This document shows, piece after piece, positions 1 to 11,391 of a stretch of DNA of 64,000 nucleotides. Source of the DNA: Actinomucor elegans (Eukaryota; Mucoromycota; Mucoromycetes; Mucorales; Mucoraceae); the NCBI GenBank assembly GCA_026027325.1, contig JAMSLZ010000008.1:744001-808000 (forward strand). Direction: 5' to 3'. The notes under the pieces are model-generated. The model ran no database searches and was not told where the DNA came from. It saw only the letters and a program-made list of their open reading frames with translations. Positions within the stretch are counted from its first letter, which is position 1. Every line of letters starts with the position of its first letter. A program made the position numbers and the translations under genes.

Positions 1-90
1 GATGTTTATTAAGATAGAAATGTTAGTGAAAATAAGAAGGCAATTTATAATTCTTAGAGTTAATTCTTTTTTCGATATAAAAAAATCTTC

Positions 91-644
91 ATGCCTACGA
101 ATAAGGAGCCTCAGCAACATAGGTCAGGCCTGTTAGTTCCTGGGCGATCCTATGTCATCGTAGCTACTGACAGTAATCGCACAGGCGCCATCAAACAATT
201 GCTTTTAGTCAAACAACAAAACTAGCCTCTTCACTCAACGATTCTAATTCTGAATTTCGATATCTCAAAAGTCGTATCTGGTAATATCCCCGCTCTCCCG
301 GAGGATACCTCTTAGATGTATCTTCACTTAACGTTCCTGATCAAGTATTTCTAGGTGTAATTGATCAACAATATGAAGCCAAGTGTTTTTATAGAAACAA
401 GTTTTTGGCAAGAATGCAACAGCAATACATCGAGATTTACCCAAAAAGTCTATTATTGATAAGTTTATAACTGAAGATGTTCAGTAGGATAAATAGAAGA
501 TTCGTCTTTTGCCTTGTAAAGCCATTGAGGGAGCCGGTAAAGTTATATAGCTTTTCTCTCACGGATATTCCTTGTCTTCTTAGTGACGAGCTTGAAAGGG
601 CCTCAGAGAGGCTCCAAGTCGCTTTGGTACTATTTTGGATATAG
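91..644 (+). pseudogene. Decayed coding relic, family not recognised
   Basis: An ATG at 91 opens a frame of 44 codons (including GLLVPGRSYVIVATDSNRTG) ending in TAG at 223. A shift of one frame near 219 then gives a long reading frame broken only by TAA at 282, TAA at 468 and TAG at 642. Its composition is protein-like (LNVPDQVFLGVIDQQYEAK, later LTDIPCLLSDELERASERL). No intron with good splice sites removes all the stops. I read it as a gene fossil with one frameshift and two internal stops, but an exon set of a real gene with unusual splicing remains possible. No domain was recognised. Confidence 0.38.
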
Positions 645-774
645 GACTTCATCAAGAATCCGCAGATGGATGGTTTATGAGCAATGGTTATGTTGTATTG
701 CTATGTTGGGATAGGAAGATTGCAGAAAAAATCTCAAATACAAAGCATTGGGTCCAGGAAGAATGCTCTCTTTT

Positions 775-3195
775 TTATTTATCAGTTTTGCTTAATTCTA
801 GAATATAACGAAGTTCTTCATCCATGTCTTCATCTACGTTTTCGTGTATGTTATTATAAGAAGCTTCTGCAGCAGTGGGCCATTCATCTATGCTTGTACT
901 TTGAGAGTAGCTACTTTCACTATCTATGCTAAAATCACTGTTTTGATCTTGCTCAAGCTGCTGATGCTCAAGACTAGCAATAACGGCCTTCATCAATTCT
1001 TCGTCATTTTCATCAATAAAATCACTGGCGCCAATGGTGGGATCTTGCAGAGATGAACTCGATACTTTTTCTTCTTGCTTTGATAACATCATGGCATAAT
1101 CCAACATTTCCTCATCCGTTAAGCCCAATGAGAATTTGTTGATTTGCTTCTCTTCTCTTGCTCGTTCCATCTTTTCCGTTTCTAATTTCTTGATGGATTC
1201 CTTGACTTCACGGTCAATCTCGTATCGGATACGATCTCTAGCCATTGCATTACCACTAGGCTTTCCTTTCTGTTTCAGTGTACGTCGATTCATCAAAAGC
1301 TGATTACTAGGTGAGAAATCCCAAGTTTTGACTTGATGCCCAATGGTGGCTATGCCTTGATAATCGTTGCACCAAATGTTCTTGACGCGCATCATATCTA
1401 CATCAGTTCGATCTACGGGTGCATTCTTAGGAATCTTGTTGCCTAGTGTGTTGATGTTTATGCCCGTCAAAGGATCCCACATACGAATCCATCCGTCATC
1501 ACTGCCAGTGATAACCTTGCAAGCATCCACGTAGATACTACTGATAGGCGAGATATGACCATCGTTGAAAACACGTAAAGGTTTGATAGTGCGGTTATCC
1601 TCACTAACTTGATCTCCGTTCCAAAGACAGATAGTGCCTATATCATCACCTGTAACTAACAGACGTGTTGTTTTGGCATTGAGTGGAGTACCTTGTCCTG
1701 AAGTAGGTTGGCTTGAAGAAGCTGGCGAAGAAGGAGTGGATGATAAATCAATGATGCCACCACTGATTTTTTTTCTGGTGCCGTTGCTGCTGGCAGGACG
1801 AGGCCTTAAAGCAGACTCTAGTGAAAGTATAGTGGAAACAGGCATTCTATCCCATTGCATGCAAGTGATATTAGCTCCTGTAGCGTGTCCGTACGCAAAT
1901 ACGCCCACACAAGCGCCAGTGTTGGTACAGTACTTGTAAATCTCTGTTTGACCCGAGTAAGCTACAATCACCTGCTGAGTAATGTCATCATAAGAGATGC
2001 ATTTAACAGCACAACGAGCTTCGTTAATCGGAGCTTCCATTACAACCTTTTTTGATTCCCATTCTCTTGCTTGTTCAGCACGCTTCACAGCATAATCATC
2101 CTTATGTCTATTATGATGTAACTGTACGAGTTGGTTTAGATTGATATGCCAAATCACCATGGACCCGTCATCATAACCTATCAATACGCGATGATCATTT
2201 GTTATTTTCAAACAGGTAGGTTCTCTTGCTAAAGCCGAGACTGCGTGCAAGGTCCAAGCACACGAAGCGGTAGTTACATCCCAAAGCTTGACCAGCCCAT
2301 CTTGTCCACCACTCGCTACAATATCCTGTGAACTGGACAATGCCAACAGTTTTACAGGCCCTTGATGAAAGTCAGAAAAAATCCTAAGCCGTGTTGTTGA
2401 TTTGTTACGCGTCGATAGCGTTACATAGCCATGATCAAACCCCCATGCGATACGATTGGCATCTGTGGCCACTGCAGTCAATTGCAACCGAATGCTTTCA
2501 TTGGTACTGTAGAGTAGATGACGATGACTGACCTTTCCAGTAAGAGGATTACACTTGACAGCAACACCATGATCTGTACTAGCTACTAGCATACTGGTAT
2601 TATCCATATTGACCTGCATTGATTCTAAAGAGCCGATTTTTGGATTGAATGACATGATAGTGCCTCGACCTTTTGTCCATTTCCTACAAAACCATCAGTT
2701 AATATGGTTATGTCATGTCAATTAACTTGTTTTCTTCTTATTTTACCTTATGAGATGGGTGCGAAGGATATACTCTGTCTTCCAGCTTTCTAATGATAAT
2801 CGCTTGAAAGGTAGACTACCAAAATAAGAAATAAACGCATCTCTCCAGCAACTGTCATCCATAACAATATGTCTCCAAAAAGAACATACTTTGGCTACAG
2901 TGGCCAAACTGACGGGATCGAGTCTCGCAAATACATGCGTGATAACTTCTACCGAGAGTTGGTGTATAAAACAAGGCTCGCTAAATATAGAGCATAAGTC
3001 AAGCTGTCAAGCTGATAACCGAAATCCTACTGCAATTACTTACTTCGGATCCACTTCTTGCAAACGCTGCTTCTTTTTTCCTTTCCTAAATTGATCATGA
3101 TGGGTTGTTTCGGTGTTACTGTTACTACTGTCTTCTTCTAGGGTTGAAATATTATGATTTGTGCTATTATTATTGTTGGATCGATCGACAGACAT
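775..3195 (-). CDS. F-box/WD40/UIM protein, Ufo1-like SCF adaptor
   Basis: Exons read as 3195-3044, 2980-2747 and 2683-775; phases join cleanly and give about 764 residues. An N-terminal low-complexity stretch is followed by an F-box at about residues 54-98 (HQLSVEVITHVFARLDPVSL, then WRHIVMDDSCW). WD40 repeats follow, with blades such as VASGGQDGLVKLWD, VTGDDIGTICLWNGD and VITGSDDGWIRMWD. The tail holds three ubiquitin-interacting-like motifs (DEEMLDYAMMLSKQ, DEELMKAVIASL, DEELRYILELSK). The F-box, WD40 propeller and UIM order is that of yeast Ufo1, an SCF substrate adaptor, so a role in ubiquitin ligation is inferred from family. It lies upstream-to-downstream with a USP gene on the same strand. 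The ATG at 3195 is the first in frame with exon 2; the first intron acceptor (TTTAG at 2981) was chosen because nearer alternatives break the frame. Confidence 0.85.
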
Positions 3196-3748
3196 GAACT
3201 AGTGGGGGGGAAGAAAGACAGGTTTATTGAATCAAAAAGGAAAAGAAAGATCGATGGTCGCTTGTGATGATTTCTCTCTTTTGTGGTGTAAAGGAACTGG
3301 GTAAATTCTCTTTATAAAAGTAATACTTTCAAAAGATAGGGAAAAATGTTCACTGCGGATTAGGCTTTGACTTGGGAGGAGTTCAATTCTTCACCAATCA
3401 AGCGTATGAATGAAATGTGACTATGAATTTAAGGCTTCGAAGCACCACCTCTATTAAGAGAATGAAATTACTTATTTTAAATACAGTTAGTAAAGACATT
3501 GTAAGGATATATAGGCAGTCATTACGAATCAGATAGAGCGCCATTAGTTAAGTTGACTATCATGTATTTGAGGAGGAAGAAATTAACACAACTTCTATAT
3601 TGACTATAGTGAAAATGGTGGGACAGACCCTAAAAAAAGGTGATGTACAAGTATAAGTAAATGACGCAGCAACAGATCAAGTATATACTTTTTTTTTATT
3701 ATTATTATTATTATTATAGTACTACTACTACTGCTTGTAGTAGAAGCA
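3196..3748. other. Intergenic, no gene seen
   Basis: Spacer between the USP gene 3' end and the Ufo1-like start. It holds a G run near 3203, T-rich tracts and a short ATT trinucleotide run with the mirror TACTAC run at 3695-3740 that probably lies in the USP 3' UTR. Nothing coding was recognised. Confidence 0.6.
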
Positions 3749-5768
3749 CTATTTCTTTTTATTTTTCTTGTTCTTTTTACTATTGTTCATTTCAGCAGTG
3801 ATTTGGAACATATTTGGCTTATTAAACTTGTCATCTTGCTTGTTCTTGATCTTCTTGACTTTACCGCGATCATAATCAAGATCATATACATCCACTCTCT
3901 TTCTTTTGGGCTTGAACTGCTTCAACACCTGATTTCTTTTTTCTACAGAAGCACCCACATCTTCATCCCAAGTGTCAATTTCATCTTGAAACTGATTGGT
4001 TGGTATCTTTGTCAGTAACGCGCCTTTGACTTCCGCGCTTTTACTCTGTAAATTTTCTTTTTCAATCAAAGCACCCAATTTTTCTCGTTTGGACTTCATG
4101 TTTTCGTTGTGATCCACTACAATGGCTGCTGCATTTTCCACTTTTTCTTTGCTGGAAGCTTCCTCTATAGCTTTTTGTAATTTCGCAAGCTCTAACGCTT
4201 TTTCCTCTGCATCTTCCTCTTGATCCACACTAGGCAATGCAATCTCTTCTTCGTCGTTATCACTTTCTTCGTCTTTTGTCTCTAGTTCTTCTCCTTTATC
4301 TAGTTCAGGTATCGATGTTTCTAACTTTCTAGGCTTTTTACTTTCTCGCTTGATTGCTTTGGCAGGTATACTATAAAACAGCATATAAGGTTTTTCCTCC
4401 AATAGTCGTTTCACGCTAACCACTTGTACAGTATCGTTATCCATGCAATACCAAACACCATTAGAGCTCTTGACATAAGTCATATAATGGCCATCATTGA
4501 TGGTTTGACCCGTATGGACAATCATGGCATACAATTGATACACTGCGCTCGTTTGATCTTTCTCGGTAGCGGTGATGATGCGTTTGATATCTAATTTTTC
4601 TTCGAATTTGATAAACTTGTTGATTTTGGTTGTATCAGCATCTTGATTAAATCGTTGTAACTGAAGTGCTAAAACCATGGGTGGTTTATAGATACTCTGC
4701 ACACCTTTTAATTCACCTTCATGCTGGCAGCTGTCAAAATGAGTGAGTATCACTGCCAATGGATAAAGACGGACATTTACCTCGAGCATTCTGCAAAGCG
4801 ACTAGCAGCTTCTTTGAATCTTTTAGTCAAACATCTTTCAACAGAACTACATTGAGTCAGATCCAAGCTTAAATCGATAAATGAATCATATATGTTTTCG
4901 AATTTGTTACACGATGGACATTCGAGTCTTTTCTGAATATAACCGCCAAAGATTTGGTATAATGCTGTTGTTTCTTGGACACGTTTATCCTTTGATCTCT
5001 TTTCTGATATTAAGAATGATTGCATTTGCTGCATAAAGTAACTCCATACATCGAAGGCGTCCTTAGATGATCCATTGGACATTTCTATAAAAAAAAGAAG
5101 TCAAATGAATGAATATATTGCATTTTATCGAAATTAAAGCCCTTACTTTTCAGTTTTCCTACAAACACACGAGGTTGAAGAGCATATGGAGACCCTTTTA
5201 AAGCAGTTCGAACATGTTCTTCCACAGCGCAAACAAAACAGTAATCCTGGATCGTACCTAACCAAAAGCGTCAATACCAAGTTCGACCTTTCTCGGATCA
5301 ATTTAGCTTACAGTTGGGGCTATGCACTCTTTCCACTAAATAATTTGCCAGTGCAGGTGTATAGGTCAATACTTGTAAAACTGCATTGAGAGAAGAAAGA
5401 TGGCCGAGATCTTTTAAGCCTGATCCAACAGGATGAATGTCGTTCCAACCCGAGTTCAGTTTATCTTTTGAATATAGCACTTTGGAAGGTCTTTCGAAGC
5501 CATTAGCATCCACAATATCCCCTACATGATCAGCTCCAGCCCCGTTACTGATATTATCGTAAGCTGAAGATGCATGTACAATGCCTGATACGCCATTGAC
5601 AGGTGCAAACTTTTTTTTGAATAACTCGAGCTTTTGATCGACATAGCGAGACTTTCTAAACTTGATTGCTCGGTTTAAAAGATTATTGAGTGTGTTTTTC
5701 TTCAAGAGAGTATCGTTCTTTTCGCCTTTTACGACTTTGTCTGCGCGCTGTTTGCTTTTACTTGACAT
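3749..5768 (-). CDS. USP36/Ubp-type ubiquitin protease homolog, catalytic Cys lost
   Basis: Exons 5768-5312, 5257-5147, 5084-4781 and 4730-3749; phases agree, about 617 residues. Family features: Cys-box region reads GLKDLGHLSSLNAVLQVLTY where active USPs have GL-NLGNTCFLNAVLQCL; then LTYTPALANYL, a zinc-ribbon type CxxC pair set (DYCFVCAV, CPSCNKF, ECSSC), PPMVLALQLQRF, and the His box NDGHYMTYVK (His372) with WYCMDNDTV. The C terminus is acidic then Lys-rich (KKNKKNKKK), as in nucleolar USP36/Ubp10-type enzymes. Ser125 (TCT, complement of 5394-5396) sits at the nucleophile position, so deubiquitinase activity is not expected from sequence although the fold is kept. The start ATG is 5768; a weaker upstream in-frame start would add 19 residues. 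It is divergent from the TRAIP-like gene across 178 bp. Confidence 0.88.
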
Positions 5769-5946
5769 TTTGTCCCGAGAAAGGTTATGGAGCTTCCATT
5801 TTGAAGACTTGAAAAAAATATACAATAGAAATTAAGTCACGGATTGTGACTCTTTTTTTGATTCGACAGCAATCAAATCATATTCTTTCTACCAGTTTAC
5901 TATCAGAGGCATCCTTTTTCTTTACCATAAAGAACTCTATAATACC
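5769..5946. promoter_or_regulatory. Short divergent promoter, USP homolog and TRAIP-like gene
   Basis: The two start codons are 178 bp apart on opposite strands, so both promoters and 5' leaders must fit here. It contains T-rich tracts and an ATCAAATCAT element; no specific factor site is recognised. Both neighbours belong to the ubiquitin system, which makes co-expression plausible but unproven. Confidence 0.5.
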
Positions 5947-7369
5947 ATGGGCCTTATTTGCGTTGTCTGTCTACAGTCTTTGATATCGGACCCAGAACCA
6001 GCTGCTTCGATACCTTGCGGTCACATTTTTCATACCACCTGGTAAGTTGCGCGTAGCTGACAGAGCAAAAGCGGCCCTAGAGTCTTTATAATATGCTAAT
6101 GGTTTATTTTAGTATTCAACACTGCCATCAATCTTCAGATAAATGTCCCCTTTGTAAAAAGAAGTTTACTCGTAGGCAAATCGTATCTCCTCTCTATTTC
6201 TCCACTAGTGATGACAATGAGGATCAAATCACAAACTCGAATGACTTACAGATCAGAGCTGATACATTAGCCAACGAAAACAGACGGTCTACGCAGATAA
6301 TAGCTGATTTGAAACGTGAGCTAATCAATGTCAAGAAAGTCAAGGAAGAAAGTGAGTTTCAGCTAAACAGAGTCACCAAATCCATGAGATATCTCAAGCA
6401 GATTCGCAGGTAAAAAAGATGCATATGTCTGCAAACAACCAACGAATAACATATTTTCTCTTGTAGAGTTGCAGACCTGGATGATTCATTGGCATCACCT
6501 ACTTCACAGTCTTATATGAAACGTTTACAGCAGCTGCCGCCATCTGATTTATTAGTCAGTCTGGGCGCACTTGAACAAAGATTCAAGAATGCAACCAAGT
6601 AATGTATCAGACGAAATACAACAAGCATGTTACACTAACATGTTGGCTTTTATATATATATATAGAGAACGCGATGAAGCTCTTAAAAAACTGACAGATT
6701 TCAAAAAGGAAAATCTTCATTTGACCAAGAAAATCCAAAGATTGCAGGAAAAGATCGAAAACAGTACTGACAGTACACCGCCAGTAATGGAGCTAAGGCA
6801 TAAACGATACGTGATCAACTTGGATTCAGAAGATGAGGATGGGGATGAGGATGATATTGTTGTATCAAATAGTAACCAAGCAGAAAGCCGTGACGAGCGA
6901 GCATCAACAGCATCATTAGAATCACAAACAAGAAATGAGCAAAGGTATTAAATTATTTGAAACAAACTATTTATTGTAATTAACCAAATCTTCAAGTCCA
7001 ATGAACGCTGCAACAAGCGAACCTACCAGGATGTAAGTCACATTCAGCTTGCGATCATACTGGATAACTAAATCGTCTTATTTTATCTAGCATTCGACAG
7101 TTGTCTGATCTTTCAGATAACGAGCCTGAATTTGCAGTTCAAGAACACAACACATCGTAAGTAATCTAATCCTAGTGGTGATATGTTTATTAAAGCCTTT
7201 GCATTAGTCACAGAACTCCATATAACTTGAAAAGAAGTAACAATTTCCCTGACAGATACATGTAAGTGCCTTTATTTAACAGTTTATTCAAGAAGCTCAT
7301 ATTGCATACAGCATGGCCAATAACAAAAGATTGCGCCATAATAATATAATTATTGATGATCAAGAGTGA
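5947..7369 (+). CDS. RING E3 ubiquitin ligase, TRAIP-like
   Basis: Eight exons: 5947-6041, 6113-6409, 6467-6598, 6666-6944, 6997-7032, 7091-7156, 7208-7261, 7312-7369; every junction is in phase, about 338 residues. The RING finger is at residues 5-55: CVVC, PCGHIFHTTC, CPLC. It is followed by a coiled coil beginning LANENRRSTQIIADLKREL and a second helical segment after exon 4 starts (ERDEALKKLTDFKKEN), then an acidic low-complexity tail. RING plus N-terminal coiled coil with this spacing matches TRAIP, the replisome-associated ligase that ubiquitinates CMG helicase in metazoa; the function here is inferred. A tryptophan usually present between the fifth and seventh zinc ligands is not evident. 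Small terminal exons of 36-66 nt are typical of the window. Confidence 0.78.
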
Positions 7370-8376
7370 AAGCCCGTCTACTTCTTTCCTAAGCTTCTAT
7401 CGCATATACCTCCATCTTTTAATCTTTGTTCTATGAAAAACTATCCCTGTTGTACATAACCTTTAAATCTTTATGATAAAATTCTGCCTACTCAGTCAAG
7501 TATCTTGTTATCCAGTAGTATGCTCTTACTTGTCAAGAGTATTACGATTCAGAATTATATAGAAAGCCAGGCCATCTGTCATGATGATCATAGTTTTCGT
7601 TGGCACGTTGTTCTTTATACCTTATTAATAAACAGTTGGCTGCTTTCTATTTACATTCCTTAGTCAATTTCAATGAAGTATCGCATTAGATGGCTTGTAC
7701 ATGGTCAATGAAGCGCTGTTCATTTATTAGAATCTTGCTTTGATCGAAATGCGATAGTTTTATTACATGTTGACGATTAATTGACAAGTGTATGTATTTG
7801 ATATCACCTAGATCTATCGATCTCTTGACCAATCCCAGTCAAATGGCGCATATCAAGAGAGATCCGTGTCCTGCTGCATTCATTTCAATTATTCATTGGA
7901 TAATCCTCTCTAAACGATTTACATAGATCTGTTGTTTTTGATAGTTGGTATGTATGTTTATATGTAAAAGCTATAATTTTACTAGAAATATAACCACAGT
8001 GATACTACCTGATTTCAGTACTTGCATGTTACCAACCACTTTGTATAGCACTAGCTACTGGCGAGCGTCATCTACCTGTTTGTGTATTATTTTGTAAGCC
8101 TGTTAAAAAAAATATTTAAATAATAGGCCTCCGATAGGTGGTGTCATGACGAGTTTAAGACTAGTAACCGATCATATGGGCTGTTATAGCATTCTCTCTT
8201 CATAAAAACGTTCATTTGCATTGTAAGAGATGATATATAAAAAAAAAGTATATAATCTAGCCGGTGGCTGTCAATAACTTTCTCATGTCATCTGCTGTAT
8301 TCGCTAGCTTGTATGTATGAAGAAAAGAAGATTTATTATAAAACGTGTGATATGTACAATAGGGTGGAAGATATTA
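7370..8376. other. Intergenic between convergent TRAIP-like and cyclin C genes
   Basis: About 1 kb of AT-rich DNA between two convergent genes. It presumably holds both 3' UTRs. No ORF, RNA gene or clear repeat was recognised. Confidence 0.6.
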
Positions 8377-9432
8377 TTATGAAGAAATAGGAGCACGACT
8401 TTCTTTAAGCTCTTTATACAAGTGAATCATCTTTTCTTCTTTCCAATCAGCCCAGACCTCATATATTGCTAGTATTTCCTGACTGATTTCGATGATACTC
8501 TTAATATCTACATTCAAATCAGCAAACCATTGCTTCATATCGCGTTGATCGCCAGCAGAACCAGGAGCGAAATCAGCGTGATTCAGTACAACTGTCAAAT
8601 AGATGGCCGCCAATGAAATTAAATGGGGAGGGTATAAAAGGCTCACATCTGTTCTATATGAATCATTCACGATAAACCAAGCGTATTGCAGCCCCGATTC
8701 TCGCATGCCTAGCTCATTACATATTTGCGTCAAGGATCGATATGGATGCCAAACAATCAAGTAAAATTCGAGTTCTTCCAGCAAGTAAAACTCGAATTCT
8801 GCTACTTTGGGACTATCGTAAGGAAACCCACCAAACTCGGCTATTAAGTTGGATGTTAATCAATGGATAAGGTGAGTATCGGTTTTGCTGCATACCTTGA
8901 AATATGTTTTTTGCTTCCAATGTCACCACTTTGATGTGAATAGGACATTCTTCGATCTTGGTAGCTAAATAGACGCATGTAACTAGTACTAGTATCGGGT
9001 CTGTAGCCCTCAAACTATTACTGTACAAGCAAATATCAGTCTCATATCATGCATCACGCTTCTTTTTTTTTTTTTGGCTTACTTTAGATAAAAGCGTTTA
9101 AAGTATACAAAGGCTGTAGCCACAACCTGCTGTCTCAGTCCAAATCGTTTTGCCAGCTTTTGAATTACTAATAGTACATTGTTGATTAATAAGAGATAAT
9201 AATATACATATTTAATTGTTTCCTTACAATGACAGAACCAGATTCGAATTTTCACATAATCGTTTTCTGACACGTACTTTAAGTCTTCCTCTTTACTTTT
9301 TGCCAAGGTCCATCGATCAATCATCCAATGATTACTAGATTAATATCGAGAAATGTAAATGCTTAGAGTATGGAGGCGCCTATTTATAAGTACAACATAC
9401 CGTTGCGTAGAGGCCCAATAATTAGCTGCCAT
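8377..9432 (-). CDS. Cyclin C, Mediator kinase-module cyclin
   Basis: Exons 9432-9401, 9334-9228, 9167-9083, 9020-8896 and 8840-8377; about 270 residues, in phase. The N terminus MAANYWASTQ matches the cyclin C start M-A-x-N-F/Y-W. Two cyclin boxes follow: LRQQVVATAFVYFKRFYL with DPILVLVTCVYLATKIEE, then FEFYLLEELEFYLIVWHPYR, NDSYRTDVSLLYPP and AIYLTVVL. FEFYLLEEL and RTD.xLLYPP are diagnostic of cyclin C (yeast Ssn8/Srb11). It is expected to partner CDK8 in the nuclear Mediator kinase module. The second intron (9168-9227, 60 nt) has a length divisible by three and no in-frame stop, so an unspliced message would still read through with 20 extra residues. Confidence 0.92.
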
Positions 9433-11391
9433 TTTAATAGAATATAGCTTCTGCCACTGGTGAAGAGAGGTTATTGCCAGAGAGAGAAAAAAACTGAAGC
9501 TCTGGTATCACACAAGTCAGTAACAAAGCTGCAATATGAGATTAAATTTTTCAAAAGGTATCACCCTTGGCTGCTTTTTCTTTTAAAAAAACTGGTTGCA
9601 TTCTCAAAGTGTAATTCTAAATTCCAAATTCCCTTGAAACTTACAGTTCACTTTCCTAAACATTTTATGCTTTTTTTTTATACTAAAAGTTCAAGTTAAT
9701 GGCTTCAAACCAAAACCTTAGAAAATCGGGTATTAATTAAAATAGATTGCATTTTTGATATCAATCCTTGCTTTACTTTGTGAACCATATGGTAGCAAGT
9801 CAACTCTATATAGAACTTGTTAAGTTTTAATTGTCTTGCTTTTCTCATTAGAGAAGATGCTACCAAAGCACGACAGAATAATTTTTGATTCGGAAATAAT
9901 TTACTATTTGCTGCTGTGCGCGGGTTCTTTTATTCGCCGTTGGCCAATCAATAATGATTATGAGAGTGAAATATAGGTTTTTGATACTTTTTTCTAGGGG
10001 GAAACTCCTTTGCTTTAAAATTTCGAATTTTTAGCTTATTCTACTTTTCTATAAGAATTTGTTTTAGAAGCATAGTTTCTAATCTTAAAATACCTTTTCT
10101 ATCTATTTTATTTTTTAATATGAACAATGTCATTTTTGACATAGAATCAACAAACAAACAAACCACATATATATATATGAACAACCATTCACAGTTCTGC
10201 ATACAAATGTTGCTTTGACTTTGTATTATTCGATGAGCAATAAAACCCTGTACTCTTTATTATTATTATAAACGGATTGTTTCAAGTTCTAATGAATTTT
10301 TTCTGCTATTCGATCTCTTTTCTACTGTTGGGGGAATCTCCGATATCCAATCAAAGTTTGATTTTGGAAGGCTTTCTTTTCCAAACACCCTTTCACGCAT
10401 GTTTTGGCAACGTAAATCGTATTTTTTTTTTTTTTCAAGTGCTTATAATTGGAGTATGCTCAGTTCATTTCAAGGGTACGTATGCTTTTTTTATACGTTA
10501 GAAAGTCAATTCAAGGACACAGTGTGCACTATTTTTATGAACATCCTATTAAGGAGCCCCAAGCTTTCAAGTAGCATCCTTGGTCTTTAGCCAGTTCTTG
10601 AATTGCACCAAAAAGAGTTTTATCTTTTGACCTATGGGTCTTTACTTGCGATCAGCATATTAAAACAAAGAGTTAATTAATGACCAATAATCAAGACAGT
10701 AGTACACGGCGAAACATGTGTCGATCTCATTTGGATTCAGTATCATGGCACGATGTTTTGTATACTAGCCTTGCCCTTTGGTGTGTATCCTCCTTGGTCC
10801 CTAAATTCAAAATATTAGTTGCCTTCTTTGCCTATAATCTTGCTTTTGTGAAATACGAGTTATAAAAAGAACATGATTAGAAGAGCGCTGCTGTGAACCA
10901 AAAAGCGCATTGGTTATGTCTATATTTGCATACAGACAGTTGTATTCTCCGAGGTTGTCTTGTATTTTCTTGGTTTCTCTCAGCTATGTTCTACTCCTAA
11001 TGCTTCAAGGGACAAAATCATAAAGAAGCTCCATAGAACAGCCATTCATATAGCGACTATAGGTACTGCATCTAAAGCTATTGTAGATATAACCGTTGCG
11101 GCTCTAGGCTTTGTTACAATCACCACTATAGCTGGTTCTTGCTTAGCAAAATTCTCTTCTGATTACTCAAGTCAAGGTGATTTCTTACTAATTTCTTGAT
11201 CTCGGTGCCTATATAAGGCAAATATTCGAGGAATAAATAATATACGCGCGCCGAGAGCCAAAACTCCCCTCTAATAAACTCCCTGAACACCCCTCTCTTG
11301 TACTTGCTGTGCCCTTTTTTCCCGTTTCCTTTTCCTTGCTCTTCTTTTTTTTTTTTTTTTTACATTTGTTTAATTTACAAAATTCAATACC
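9433..11391. other. Long intergenic region and promoter of the Lam-type gene
   Basis: About 2 kb without a recognised gene between divergent cyclin C and Lam-type genes. Short ORFs at 10277-10501, 10680-10865 and 10960-11199 lack domains and good coding character. Near the right end are a TATATAAGG element at 11209-11217 and a pyrimidine-rich tract at 11320-11365 just before the Lam-type ATG, consistent with its promoter and leader. A GGCCAATCA (CCAAT-type) word lies at 9943-9951. Confidence 0.5.
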
